Source of the DNA: Halomonas beimenensis
Lineage (GTDB): Bacteria > Pseudomonadota > Gammaproteobacteria > Pseudomonadales > Halomonadaceae
DNA: 64,000 nucleotides
Reading direction: 5' to 3'
NCBI RefSeq assembly: GCF_002549795.1
Contig: NZ_CP021435.1
Span: 806,001 to 870,000, forward strand
Shown here: one piece after another, positions 49,513 through 58,864 of the stretch
Position numbering within the stretch: the stretch's first letter is position 1
How the letters are laid out: the number at the start of each line of letters is the position of its first letter
The notes under the pieces: model-generated
What the model saw: only the letters and a program-made list of their open reading frames with translations
What the model was told of the DNA's origin: nothing
The model's database searches: none
Made by a program: the position numbers and the translations under genes

Positions 49513-49863
49513 ATGCTGTATATCCATTGCCCCTATTGCGGCGAGCTCCGCGAGGAAGAGGAGTTCCATCCCAAGGGCCAGGCGCACATCGCCCGTCCCC
49601 TGGACCCGGACGCCTGCAGCGACGAGGAGTGGGGCGACTACCTGTTCTTCCGCGACAACCCGCGCGGCATCCATCACGAGCTGTGGGTGCACGCCGTGGG
49701 CTGCCGCAAGTTCTTCAACGTCACCCGCCACACCGTGACCTACGAGATCCTCGAGACCTACCGGATGGGGGAGCAGCCGACGATCACCGCCGAGCACCCC
49801 GAAGGCCGGCCGTCCCGGGACGCCGCCGACCAGGCATCGCTTCGTGAAGGAGTCCGCGCATGA
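49513..49863 (+). CDS. soxD: Sarcosine oxidase delta subunit
   Basis: A 116-residue zinc-binding small subunit. C6 and C9 (HCPYCG) together with later His/Cys residues, including H60 and C64 (WVHAVGC), fit the zinc site of the family. The family contributes structure and no redox centre. Its stop overlaps the soxA start by four bases (ATGA), so the two are translationally coupled. Confidence 0.94.
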   Translation: MLYIHCPYCGELREEEEFHPKGQAHIARPLDPDACSDEEWGDYLFFRDNPRGIHHELWVHAVGCRKFFNVTRHTVTYEILETYRMGEQPTITAEHPEGRPSRDAADQASLREGVRA

Positions 49864-52800
49864 GCCAGCTCAATCGCCTCGCCCGGGGCGGTCGCATCGA
49901 CCGCTCCCGCAAGCTGAGCTTCACCTTCAACGGCCAGCGCTACCAGGGCCATGCCGGCGACACCCTCGCCTCGGCGTTGCTGGCCAATGGCGTCGATATC
50001 GTCAACCGCAGCTTCAAGTACTCCCGCCCCCGCGGCATCGTCGCCGCCGGCGCCGAGGAGCCCAACGCCGTGGTCCAGCTCGGCAAGACCGAGGCCGCCC
50101 AGGTGCCCAACGTGCGCGCCACCCAGCAGGCGCTCTACGAGGGCCTGGAGGCGCGCAGCACCAACGGCTGGCCCAACGTCCAGCGCGACCTGATGAGCCT
50201 GATCGGCAAGCTGGGCGGCCAGTTCATGCCTCCGGGCTTCTACTACAAGACCTTCATGGCCCCGGCCTCCATGTGGATGACCTACGAGAAATACATCCGC
50301 AAGAGCGCCGGCCTGGGGCGCAGCCCGATGGAGAAGGATCCGGACCTCTACGATCATCTCCATCAGCACTGCGACGTCCTGGTGATCGGCGCCGGCCCGG
50401 CCGGCCTGGCCGCGGCGCTGGCCGCCGGGCGCAGCGGTGCCCGGGTGATCCTGGCCGACGAGCAGGAGGAGATGGGCGGCTCGCTGCTCGATTCCCGCGA
50501 GCGGCTCGACGACAAGCCCGCCGACGCCTGGGTCGCCGAGACCCTCGAGGCGCTGGCCGCCATGGACAACGTGACCCTGCTGCCACGGACCACCGCCAAC
50601 GGCTATCACGATCATCACTTCGTGACCCTGCACGAGCGGCGCACCGAACACCTGGCCGACACCGCGCCGGTCAAGGACGGTCGTCGCCAGGCGCGCTCGC
50701 GGATGCACCGCGTGCGGGCCGGCCGGGTGGTGCTGGCCACCGGCGCCCACGAGCGCCCGCTGGTCTACGGCAACAACGACGTGCCGGGCAACCTGCTGGC
50801 CGGGGCCGTGTCCACCTACATCCGTCGCTACGGGGTGGTGCCGGGGCGCAAGCTGGTCCTTTCCACCAGCAACGACCATGCCTATCGTGCGGCCCTGGAC
50901 TGGGTCGAAGCCGGTCGCGAGGTGGTGGCCATCGCCGACGCCCGGGCCAACCCGGACGGCGAGCTGGTCGAGCAGGCCCGCGCCCTGGGCATCCGCATCC
51001 TTCCCGGCAGCGCGGTGATCGAGGCCAAGGGCGAGTCCCGCGTCAACGCCGCCCGGGTGGCGAAGATCGACCCGGACGGCTTCCGGGTCGCCGGCAGTGC
51101 CGAGACCCTGGCCTGCGACACCATCGCCAGCTCCGGCGGCTACAGCCCGGTCATCCACCTGGCCTCCCACACCGGCGGCCGGCCCACCTGGAACGACGAC
51201 ATCCTGGGCTTCGTGCCGACCCTGGTGAAGGGCGTGAGCGCCGCCGGCGGCGCCCAGGGCGTCTACGCCACCGGGCGGGTCCTGGCCGACGGCGTCGCCG
51301 CCGGTGCCCGGGCCGCCGAGGAGGTCGGCTTCGCCGCCGCCGAGGTGCGCCTGCCCCAGGTCGCCGAGCGGCGCGACGGCGCGGCCGTGGCGCTCTACCA
51401 GGTGCCCCACGAGAAGCCGACCCTGCGCGCCCCCAAGCAGTTCGTCGACCTGCAGAACGACGTCACCGCGGCGGGCATCGAGCTCGCCACCCGGGAAGGC
51501 TTCGAGTCCATCGAGCACGTCAAGCGCTACACCGCCATGGGCTTCGGCACCGACCAGGGCAAGCTCGGCAACATCAACGGCATGGCCATCGCCGCCCGCT
51601 GCCTGGGCCGGCCGATCCCCGAGGTGGGCACCACGGTGTTCCGCCCCAACTACACCCCGGTGACCTTCGGCGCCATCGTCGGCCGCCACTGCCGCGACCT
51701 CTTCGATCCCGAGCGCTACACCGCCATGCACCAGTGGCACGTGGAGCACGGCGCCGAGTTCGAGGACGTGGGCCAGTGGAAGCGCCCCTGGTACTTCCCG
51801 CGCAAGGTCGACGGCAAGACCGAGACCATGCACGAGGCCGTGGCGCGCGAGTGCCGTGCGGTGCGCGAGGCGGTGGGCATCCTAGACGCCTCCACCCTGG
51901 GCAAGATCGACATCCAGGGACCGGATGCCCGGGAGTTCCTGGGTCGGGTCTACACCAACAAGTGGGCCAAGCTGGCACCCGGCCGCGTCCGCTACGGCCT
52001 GATGTGCAAGGACGATGGGATGGTGTTCGACGACGGCACCACCAGCTGCCTGGGCGAGAACCACTTCCTGATGACCACCACCACCGGCGGTGCCGCCACG
52101 GTGCTGGAATGGCTCGAGCTGTGGCACCAGACCGAATGGCCGGAGCTGGAGGTCTACTTCAACTCGGTGACCGACCACTGGGCGACCATGACCATCACCG
52201 GGCCCGAGGCGCGCAAGCTGCTGGCCGAGGTCACGGACATGGACCTGGATCGCGAGTCCTTCAAGTTCATGGACTGGCGCGAGGGCGTCGTCGCCGGGGT
52301 CCCGGCACGGGTGTTCCGCATCTCCTTCACCGGCGAGCTGGCCTTCGAGATCAACGTCCAGGCCAACTATGCCCTGCACGTCTGGGAGACCCTGTTCGCC
52401 CATGGCGAGAAGTATGGCCTGACGCCCTATGGCACCGAGACGATGCATGTCCTGCGCGCCGAGAAGGGCTTCATCATCGCCGGCCAGGACACCGACGGCT
52501 CGGTGACCCCGGAAGATCTCGGGATGCACTGGTGCGTGGGCTACGACAAGCCGTTCTCCTGGATCGGCCAGCGGGCCCTGTCGCGTCCGGATACCAAGCG
52601 GTCCGACCGCAAGCAGCTGGTGGGCCTCCGGCCCAAGGACCCCAAGGTGGTGCTGGAAGAGGGCGCCCAGATCGTCTTCGATCCCCAGCACGCCATCCCC
52701 ATGCCGATGGTGGGGCACGTGACCTCCAGCTACTACAGCCCGACCCTGGATTCGGGCTTCGCCCTGGCCGTGGTCAAGGGCGGCCAGCAGAAGATGGGCG

Positions 52801-52898
52801 AGTCCGTCTATCTGCCCATGGCCGACGGCCAGGTCCACGAGGCCGAAATCGTCAGCCCGATCTTCGTCGATCCCAAGGGAGAGCGCCAGAATGTCTAA
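49860..52898 (+). CDS. soxA: Sarcosine oxidase alpha subunit
   Basis: The 1012-residue alpha subunit has an N-terminal 2Fe-2S-fold-like segment (LSFTFNGQRYQGHAGDTLASALLANGV region), an NAD-binding flavoprotein domain opening with VLVIGAGPAGLAAALAA near residue 177, and a C-terminal aminomethyltransferase (GcvT-like) folate-binding domain from about residue 620. The folate domain captures the methyl carbon as methylene-THF. Length and order match the enzymes of Corynebacterium and Pseudomonas. It overlaps soxD by four bases and soxG by eight. Confidence 0.95.
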   Translation: MSQLNRLARGGRIDRSRKLSFTFNGQRYQGHAGDTLASALLANGVDIVNRSFKYSRPRGIVAAGAEEPNAVVQLGKTEAAQVPNVRATQQALYEGLEARSTNGWPNVQRDLMSLIGKLGGQFMPPGFYYKTFMAPASMWMTYEKYIRKSAGLGRSPMEKDPDLYDHLHQHCDVLVIGAGPAGLAAALAAGRSGARVILADEQEEMGGSLLDSRERLDDKPADAWVAETLEALAAMDNVTLLPRTTANGYHDHHFVTLHERRTEHLADTAPVKDGRRQARSRMHRVRAGRVVLATGAHERPLVYGNNDVPGNLLAGAVSTYIRRYGVVPGRKLVLSTSNDHAYRAALDWVEAGREVVAIADARANPDGELVEQARALGIRILPGSAVIEAKGESRVNAARVAKIDPDGFRVAGSAETLACDTIASSGGYSPVIHLASHTGGRPTWNDDILGFVPTLVKGVSAAGGAQGVYATGRVLADGVAAGARAAEEVGFAAAEVRLPQVAERRDGAAVALYQVPHEKPTLRAPKQFVDLQNDVTAAGIELATREGFESIEHVKRYTAMGFGTDQGKLGNINGMAIAARCLGRPIPEVGTTVFRPNYTPVTFGAIVGRHCRDLFDPERYTAMHQWHVEHGAEFEDVGQWKRPWYFPRKVDGKTETMHEAVARECRAVREAVGILDASTLGKIDIQGPDAREFLGRVYTNKWAKLAPGRVRYGLMCKDDGMVFDDGTTSCLGENHFLMTTTTGGAATVLEWLELWHQTEWPELEVYFNSVTDHWATMTITGPEARKLLAEVTDMDLDRESFKFMDWREGVVAGVPARVFRISFTGELAFEINVQANYALHVWETLFAHGEKYGLTPYGTETMHVLRAEKGFIIAGQDTDGSVTPEDLGMHWCVGYDKPFSWIGQRALSRPDTKRSDRKQLVGLRPKDPKVVLEEGAQIVFDPQHAIPMPMVGHVTSSYYSPTLDSGFALAVVKGGQQKMGESVYLPMADGQVHEAEIVSPIFVDPKGERQNV

Positions 52899-53526
52899 CG
52901 TCGCCACCTTCGATACCCGCACCGAGGCCAAGATCCCGGTGGAATCACCGCTGGCCTACTCCTACCGGCGTTCGGGGGCTCCGGCCCCCACCGCCAAGAG
53001 CCGGGTTGTGCTGCGCGAGCGGCCCTTCCTGGGGCACCTGGTGCTGCGCGGCGGCGCCATCGTCCTCGACGAGGCGGTCCGCGAGGTGCTCGGCGTGACG
53101 CTGCCCGGCGAGCCCCAGGGGCTCGTTCATGACGCCGACGGCCGGCGGTCCATCCAGTGGATCTCCCCGGACGAGTGGCTGGTGATCGTTCCCGGCGGCG
53201 AGGAATTCGAGCTCGAGAACCGGCTGCGCGAGGCCCTGGGCGGTGCCCACTTCGCCATCAGCAACGTCGGCGGGGGGCAGACCCTGCTGGAACTCGAGGG
53301 CGAAGCCGCCCGGGAGCTGCTGATGAAGTCGGTAGTCTACGACGTGCACCCCAGCCACTTCCCGGTGGGCAAGGGGGTGACCACCGTCTTCGCCAAGACC
53401 ACGGTGATCCTGCGCCGGCCCAGCGAGGAGCGCTGGGAGCTGGTGGTGCGCCGCAGCTTCGCCGACTATACCTATCGCTGGTTGCTGGATGCCGGCGACG
53501 AGTATGGCATCGGCGTCGAGCGTTGA
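52891..53526 (+). CDS. soxG: Sarcosine oxidase gamma subunit
   Basis: A 211-residue gamma subunit with weak GcvT-like character: SIQWISPDEWLVIVPGGEE, SNVGGGQTLLELEG, DVHPSHFPVGKGVTT and a final RRSFADYTYRWLLDAG are typical. It closes the heterotetramer at the flavin interface. The start lies within soxA (eight-base overlap). A strong inverted repeat follows before purU. Confidence 0.94.
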   Translation: MSNVATFDTRTEAKIPVESPLAYSYRRSGAPAPTAKSRVVLRERPFLGHLVLRGGAIVLDEAVREVLGVTLPGEPQGLVHDADGRRSIQWISPDEWLVIVPGGEEFELENRLREALGGAHFAISNVGGGQTLLELEGEAARELLMKSVVYDVHPSHFPVGKGVTTVFAKTTVILRRPSEERWELVVRRSFADYTYRWLLDAGDEYGIGVER

Positions 53527-53555
53527 TCCCGACCGCCCCACCCGTATGACCAGAC

Positions 53556-53579
53556 CAGGCCGGGGCTTGCCCCGGCCTG
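53556..53579 (+). terminator. Inverted repeat between soxG and purU
   Basis: CAGGCCGGGGC-TT-GCCCCGGCCTG forms 11 pairs (fewer in practice because of the two-base loop), 29 bases after soxG and 19 before purU. No T-run follows. It may attenuate or stabilise rather than terminate. Confidence 0.45.
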
Positions 53580-53598
53580 CTTCGTCAGGAGATTCGCC

Positions 53599-54465
53599 AT
53601 GAGCCGTAGCGCCGCTACCTGGATCCTCACCGCCCAGTGTCCGAGCCGCCTGGGCACCGTCGACGTGGTCACCCGTTTCCTGAAGGAAAGCCGCTGCTAC
53701 ATCACCGAGCAGCAGTCCTTCGACGATCGCCACGCCGAGCGTTTCTTCATCCGCACCGAGTTCCGGCCTCAGGATCCCGACTTCGATGCCCAGGCCTTCC
53801 AGGCCGCCTTCGCGTCTCGGGCCGATGAGTTCGAGATGGCCTTCGAGCTCACCGCCCCGGACGAGCGCACGCCGGTGGTGATCATGGTCTCCAAGGCCGA
53901 TCACTGCCTGAACGACCTGCTGTATCGCTACCGCACCGGCCAGCTGCCCATCGACATCCGCGCGGTGGTGTCCAACCACCCCGACCTGCAGCCGCTGGCC
54001 GACTGGCACGGCCTGCCCTACTACCACTTCCCGATCACGCCGGAGACCAAGGCGGATCAGGAGGCTCGGGTCTGGCAGGTGATCGAGGAGAGCGGCGCGG
54101 AACTGGTGATCCTGGCCCGCTACATGCAGGTGCTCTCCAGCGAGATGTGCGAGCGGCTCGCCGGCCGGGCCATCAACATCCATCACTCCCTGCTGCCCGG
54201 CTTCAAGGGGGCCAAGCCCTACCACCAGGCCTACGAGAAGGGCGTCAAGCTGGTCGGGGCCACCGCCCACTACATCAACGACGACCTGGACGAGGGGCCG
54301 ATCATCACCCAGGGGGTGGAGGCGGTCAGCCATGCCGACTACCCGGAGGACCTGGTGGCGAAGGGCCGCGACATCGAATGCCTGACCCTGGCCCGAGCCG
54401 TCGGCTATCACCTCGAGCGTCGGGTCTTCCTTCACCGGGGCAAGACGGTGGTCTTCGCGCGCTGA
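53599..54465 (+). CDS. purU: Formyltetrahydrofolate deformylase
   Basis: PurU hydrolyses 10-formyl-THF to formate and THF. The 288-residue product has an N-terminal ACT domain (residues 1 to about 85) and a formyltransferase-type catalytic domain with INIHHSLLPGFKGA and VGATAHYINDDLDEGPI, containing the catalytic asparagine, histidine and aspartate of the family. Behind soxBDAG it would regenerate free THF from the one-carbon units captured by sarcosine oxidase, and send formate to formate dehydrogenase. Pseudomonas has the same order (soxG, purU2). Confidence 0.95.
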   Translation: MSRSAATWILTAQCPSRLGTVDVVTRFLKESRCYITEQQSFDDRHAERFFIRTEFRPQDPDFDAQAFQAAFASRADEFEMAFELTAPDERTPVVIMVSKADHCLNDLLYRYRTGQLPIDIRAVVSNHPDLQPLADWHGLPYYHFPITPETKADQEARVWQVIEESGAELVILARYMQVLSSEMCERLAGRAINIHHSLLPGFKGAKPYHQAYEKGVKLVGATAHYINDDLDEGPIITQGVEAVSHADYPEDLVAKGRDIECLTLARAVGYHLERRVFLHRGKTVVFAR

Positions 54466-54506
54466 TCGCCCCGGCCCGGTGACCGGGGAGACGAGGCCGT
54501 CCGCGC

Positions 54507-55418
54507 CTAGCGCTGGGCGGGCCGCCCGCCCTTAACGGCCAGGACCACCCCGGCGATGGCCAGGGCCATGCCGGCCAGCGAGATCGCCGGCAGACGCTCG
54601 TCGAACAGCCACCAGGCTTCCAGGGCGGTGGCCGGCGGCACCAGGTAGAAGAGGCTCGCCACCCGGGAGGCCTCGCCGCGTTCGATCAGCGTCATCAGCA
54701 GCAGGATGGCGCTGATCGACAGCACCAGCACCAGCCAGCCCAGGGTCAGCAGGAAGGTCGGGCTCCACTCGATGTGGCGGGTCTCGACGGTGAGGGCCCC
54801 CAGCCCCAGCAGCGCGCCCGCCCCGAGGTACTGGACCACGGTTCCGCCGAGCAGCGGCATGCCGGCACAGTAGCGCTTCTGGTAGAGCGTGCCCAGCGAG
54901 ATGCCCGCCAGGGCCACCATCACGGCGCCCAGCGCGCCGAGGCCGAAGCCCCGGAAGAGGGCCTGGCCCGGGTCGAGCTTGCCGCCCAGTACCAGGGCGA
55001 CCCCGGCGAGCCCCATCACCAGGCCGAGCCACTGGCGACGCCCCAGACGCTCGCCGAGCAGGGGGCCGGAGAGAGCCGCGGTCAGCAGGGGCTGCAGCCC
55101 GACCAGCAGCGAGGCGAGTCCCGCCGGCATGCCGAGCTCGATGCCATAGAAGACCCCGCCCAGGTAGGCGGCGTGGACCAGCAGGCCGGAGAGGGCGATA
55201 TGGCCCCAGTTGGCGAGCCCCCTGGGCCAGCGCCCGCCCAACAGGCCCACGAGGGGGACCAGCAGCACCAGGGTCAGCAGGAAGCGCACGAAGAGGAAGG
55301 TGAAGGGCTCGGCGTAGGGCAGCCCGAACTTGGCACCGATGAAACCGGTGCTCCAGAGGGCGACGAAGAGCAGGGGCATGGCGGCCAGCCAGGCCCGTCG
55401 GCGACGATCCGCTGTCAT
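54507..55418 (-). CDS. EamA/DMT-family transporter
   Basis: A 303-residue inner-membrane protein with about ten hydrophobic segments in two EamA repeats: LLFVALWSTGFIGAKFGLPYAEP with FVRFLLTLVLLVPL at the start, and EAWWLFDERLPAISLAGMALAIAGVVLAV at the end. Members export amino acids, nucleobases or other metabolites; the substrate is not visible. ATG 55418 fits the family start; the frame stays open 120 bases further upstream with no supporting features. Confidence 0.87.
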   Translation of the reverse strand: MTADRRRRAWLAAMPLLFVALWSTGFIGAKFGLPYAEPFTFLFVRFLLTLVLLVPLVGLLGGRWPRGLANWGHIALSGLLVHAAYLGGVFYGIELGMPAGLASLLVGLQPLLTAALSGPLLGERLGRRQWLGLVMGLAGVALVLGGKLDPGQALFRGFGLGALGAVMVALAGISLGTLYQKRYCAGMPLLGGTVVQYLGAGALLGLGALTVETRHIEWSPTFLLTLGWLVLVLSISAILLLMTLIERGEASRVASLFYLVPPATALEAWWLFDERLPAISLAGMALAIAGVVLAVKGGRPAQR

Positions 55419-55595
55419 GGGAACTCGAGTCCGGGGAGTGGAGGGGCCATCTTGGCGGGGACGAGCGCCGGTGACCAGCCCGCCGATGGTCAAAGCATTA
55501 CAAACCGTTACATGGCGGCGGTGAACCCAGGGCTTCATGGATCGTCACAGGGGGGCATTCGATCGCTTGCAACATCACGATTCTTGGAGGTATTC

Positions 55596-55991
55596 ATGCA
55601 ACGTTTCACCGCCCTGTTCTCCGCCGCCCTGCTCAGTGCCGGCCTGATGGGCTCCCTCGCCCATGCCCAGGAGTCCGCCGAGGGGGCCGCCGAGCCTGCC
55701 CAGGCGGAGGCCCAGGCCCAGAACTTCTCCGACGATCAGCTGCAGAAGTTCGCCGATGCCTCCAAGGAGATCGCGGTGATCTCCCAGGACTACACCCAGC
55801 GGCTGCAGGAGGCCGAGGGCGAACAGGCTCAGCAGCAGGTCCGTCAGGAGGCCAACGACAAGATGGTCGAGGCGGTGGAAGCCAGCGGTCTCGAGGTGGA
55901 TACCTTCAATGCCATCGGTGAGGCCATTCAGCAGGATCCGGAGCTGATGCAGCGCGTCCAGGCGATGGCGCAGCCGTCCTCCTCTTCCTGA
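55596..55991 (+). CDS. DUF4168 domain secreted protein
   Basis: A 131-residue exported protein. The signal peptide covers residues 1 to about 24 (LFSAALLSAGLMGSLAHA-QE). A low-complexity Ala/Glu/Gln stretch (about residues 26-42) follows, and then a helical DUF4168 domain containing FSDDQLQKFADASKEI and FNAIGEAIQQDPELMQRV. The function is unknown; the family is common in halophilic gammaproteobacteria and cyanobacteria. TTGGAGG at 55584-55590 fixes the start. A hairpin terminator follows. Confidence 0.85.
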   Translation: MQRFTALFSAALLSAGLMGSLAHAQESAEGAAEPAQAEAQAQNFSDDQLQKFADASKEIAVISQDYTQRLQEAEGEQAQQQVRQEANDKMVEAVEASGLEVDTFNAIGEAIQQDPELMQRVQAMAQPSSSS

Positions 55992-56033
55992 GGCCAGCGG
56001 GGCGCGGCACCGCCGCGCGCCAGGAGCGGCACG

Positions 56034-56062
56034 GGGCCACCCTTCGGGTGGCCCTTCGTCGT
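56034..56062 (+). terminator. Terminator after the DUF4168 gene
   Basis: GGGCCACCC (56034-56042), loop TTC, GGGTGGCCC (56046-56054), then TTCGTCGTT. A short, stable stem with a moderately T-rich tail. Confidence 0.75.
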
Positions 56063-56133
56063 TCGGCAGGGTTTACAGCCTCCGATGGCCCTTTCAGACT
56101 ACCCCTATCCACCATCTCCGCGGGAGTCAGGCC

Positions 56134-58038
56134 ATGGACGTGGAACTGCTGGAGATCCGCCAGCACCTGGGGCGCTTCCCGCCCTTCGACACCCTCACCG
56201 ACGAGCTGCTCGACGAGGTCGCCAGCCAGGTCGAGGTGGCCTACTTCAAGGCCGGCAAGGAGATCCTCTCCCTGGACCAGGAACTCCACGAGCTGTGCTA
56301 CATCCGCAGCGGCGCCGTGGAGGTCTACCGGCGCGGCGGGGAGCTCTACAATCGCCTGGGGGAGGGCGACATCTTCGGCCAGTTCAGCCTGCTGCGGAAC
56401 CGCCGGGTCCGCTACCCCGCCAAGGCCATGGAAGACACCCTCATCTACTTCATTCCCGAGGCGGTCTTCCGACATCTCTGCGAGGCCGACGAAGACTTCG
56501 CCGACTTCGTCGAGCTGCTGCGGCCGCGCCTCGAGAGTGCCGTGGAGGAGCAGAAGAAGAACAACGACATGATGATCACCCGGGTACGCAAGCTGCTCAC
56601 CCGCTACCCGGTGATGGTCGAGGCCTCGACCACCGTCCAGGAGGCCGCGCGACTGATCACCGACTACCAGGCGTCGGCGGTGCTGGTCCTGGACAAGCCC
56701 GGCGACAATCCCCGCTATACCTTCCGCGACAGCGAGGATCGGGGCTGGCAGGTGCGGGGCATCCTCACCGACAGCGACTTCCGTACCAAGGTGGTGGCCG
56801 GGGGGCTGTCGCCGGACACGCCGGTGGGCGAGGTGGTGGCCGATCGGGTGATCGCCGTGCAGTCCGACGAGTCGGTCCACGAAGCCATGCTGTGCATGCT
56901 CCGGCACAACATCCATCACCTGCCGGTGATGCATCGTCGCCGTCCGGTCGGCATCGTGCATCTTTCCGACATCATTCGCTACGAGACCCAGAGCAGCCTC
57001 TACCTGGTGAGCAATATCTATCACCAGCCCAGCGTGGAGGGGCTGGCCAAGCTGGCGCCCGACGTCAGCGGGGCCTTCGTGCGCATGGTCGAGGAGGGCG
57101 CCGACTCGCGCATGGTGGGCAGCGCCCTGTCCACCATCGCGCGCAGTTTCACCCGTCGCCTGCTGGAGCTGGCGGAGGAAAGCCTGGGGCCGCCCCCGGT
57201 GCCCTACTGTTTCATGGCGCTGGGCTCCATGGCCCGCAACGAGCAATCCATCGTCACCGACCAGGACAATGCCCTGGTCCTCTCCGACGATTTCGATCCG
57301 GCCGAGCACGACGCCTACTTCCGCGAACTGGCCAAGTTCGTCTCCGATGGCCTGGATGCCTGCGGCTACCCCTACTGCAAGGGCGACATCATGGCCACCA
57401 ACGACCAGTGGCGGCAGCCGCTGGCGGTGTGGAAGCGCTACTTCATGGAGTGGATCGAGGCCCCCAGTCCCGAGCGGCTGCTGCACAGCTCGATCTTCTT
57501 CGACCTGGATGCCGTCTATGGGGAGAACGTCCTGGTGGAGCAGCTCCAGGACCTGGTGGCCGAGCAGGCCGCCCGCCATCCGCTGTTCCTGGCGGCCATG
57601 GCCCGCAACGCCCTCAATCGCACGCCACCGCTGGGGTTCTTCCGCACCTTCGTGATGGAGAAGGACGGCAAGCACAACAATTCCATCAACCTCAAGCGGC
57701 GCGGCACCGCACCCATGGTCGACCTGATCCGTGTGCACGCCCTGGCCTGCGGCTCGAATGCCCAGAACAGCTTCGACCGGCTCGACGACATCGACCGTAC
57801 CCAGCTGCTCGCCCCCGGGGTCAGCGATCGCCTGCGCTATGCCCTGGAGTTCCTGTCGATGTCGCGGATCCGGCACCAGGTGATCGACATCGAGCACGAT
57901 CATCCACCGGACAACAACATCGAGCCGGAGAACGTCTCCAGCAGCGAGCGCCACAACCTCAAGGACGCCTTCCAGGCCTTGAGTCACGCCCAGAAGTTCC
58001 TCAAGTTCCGCTATCCGATGCCGTCGCGGACGAAATAA
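56134..58038 (+). CDS. Cyclic-nucleotide/CBS/DUF294 putative nucleotidyltransferase
   Basis: A 634-residue cytoplasmic signalling protein. The domain order is: cNMP-binding beta-roll (about 15-135, with GEGDIFGQFSLL), a CBS pair (about 150-290, with VGIVHLSDIIRYE), a DUF294 nucleotidyltransferase-like domain (about 340-480, with FMALGSMARNEQSIVTDQDNAL), and a DUF294 C-terminal substrate-binding domain. The GSMARNE and DQD motifs match GlnD-like uridylyltransferase sites. It is followed 15 bases later by a DnaQ-like exonuclease gene, a pairing common in Pseudomonas and Halomonas. Its target is unknown. Confidence 0.9.
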   Translation: MDVELLEIRQHLGRFPPFDTLTDELLDEVASQVEVAYFKAGKEILSLDQELHELCYIRSGAVEVYRRGGELYNRLGEGDIFGQFSLLRNRRVRYPAKAMEDTLIYFIPEAVFRHLCEADEDFADFVELLRPRLESAVEEQKKNNDMMITRVRKLLTRYPVMVEASTTVQEAARLITDYQASAVLVLDKPGDNPRYTFRDSEDRGWQVRGILTDSDFRTKVVAGGLSPDTPVGEVVADRVIAVQSDESVHEAMLCMLRHNIHHLPVMHRRRPVGIVHLSDIIRYETQSSLYLVSNIYHQPSVEGLAKLAPDVSGAFVRMVEEGADSRMVGSALSTIARSFTRRLLELAEESLGPPPVPYCFMALGSMARNEQSIVTDQDNALVLSDDFDPAEHDAYFRELAKFVSDGLDACGYPYCKGDIMATNDQWRQPLAVWKRYFMEWIEAPSPERLLHSSIFFDLDAVYGENVLVEQLQDLVAEQAARHPLFLAAMARNALNRTPPLGFFRTFVMEKDGKHNNSINLKRRGTAPMVDLIRVHALACGSNAQNSFDRLDDIDRTQLLAPGVSDRLRYALEFLSMSRIRHQVIDIEHDHPPDNNIEPENVSSSERHNLKDAFQALSHAQKFLKFRYPMPSRTK

Positions 58039-58053
58039 CCAGGGAGATGCGGG

Positions 58054-58776
58054 ATGCTAGGGTTACCCAGGGGAAGGGCGCAGGTACCCGACTGGCGCGG
58101 CTTCGTCTCGAGCCGGGCCAGCGCCCCGCGGGATCCACGCCTGGCGCGCTTCTTCGCCGCCGGAGTACCGGCGCCGGAGACGCCCATCGCCGAGACGCCG
58201 CTGGTGGCGCTGGACATGGAGACCACCGGACTCGACGCCCGCCGCAACTCCATCGTCAGCATCGGCCTGGTGCCCTTCACGCTGGAACGGATCGGTCTGA
58301 CCGGCCGTCGCTACTGGATCGTGCGCCCGAGGCGCCCGCTCAGCGCCAAGTCGGTGACCTTCCATCACATCACGCATGCCGACATCGCCCAGGCCCCGGA
58401 ACTGGACGACATCCTCGGCGAGCTGCTCGAGGCCCTGGCCGGTCGCCTGGCGGTGGTTCATTACCGCCACATCGAGCGCCCCTTCCTGGACGTCGCGGTG
58501 AAGGCGCGGCTCGGCGAGGGGGTCATGTTCCCGGTGATCGACACCATGTCGCTGGAGGCACGCATCCATCGCCAGTCCCTGCTGGCCCGCTTCAAGCGTT
58601 GGATGGGGCGCCCGCCGGCCTCGATCCGCCTCTATGACAGCCGAGAACGCTACGGCCTGCCGCCCTACCAGGGGCATCATGCCCTCACCGACGCCCTGGC
58701 CACGGCGGAACTGCTGCAGGCCCAGATCGCCCATCATTACAGTCCCGAAATCCCCATCGGGGCGATCTGGAGCTGA
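58054..58776 (+). CDS. 3'-5' exonuclease, DnaQ/PolC epsilon-like
   Basis: A 240-residue DEDDh exonuclease. The first acidic motif is ALDMETTGLD near residue 53, the central part holds VTFHHITHADI, and the last motif is HHALTDALATA near residue 209 with the catalytic histidine and aspartate. The fold corresponds to the proofreading epsilon subunit but the protein is encoded apart from dnaE. It is cotranscribed with the DUF294 protein, which suggests a shared, possibly second-messenger-linked role. AGGGAG precedes the ATG. Confidence 0.88.
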   Translation: MLGLPRGRAQVPDWRGFVSSRASAPRDPRLARFFAAGVPAPETPIAETPLVALDMETTGLDARRNSIVSIGLVPFTLERIGLTGRRYWIVRPRRPLSAKSVTFHHITHADIAQAPELDDILGELLEALAGRLAVVHYRHIERPFLDVAVKARLGEGVMFPVIDTMSLEARIHRQSLLARFKRWMGRPPASIRLYDSRERYGLPPYQGHHALTDALATAELLQAQIAHHYSPEIPIGAIWS

Positions 58777-58864
58777 TCGGCATTGGCCGGCAAGCATTGC
58801 CGCCGGGGGCGTCGCGGCACAGGCGACGATCAACGCGAACAGGACGCTCGCTTCGATGGCCGGG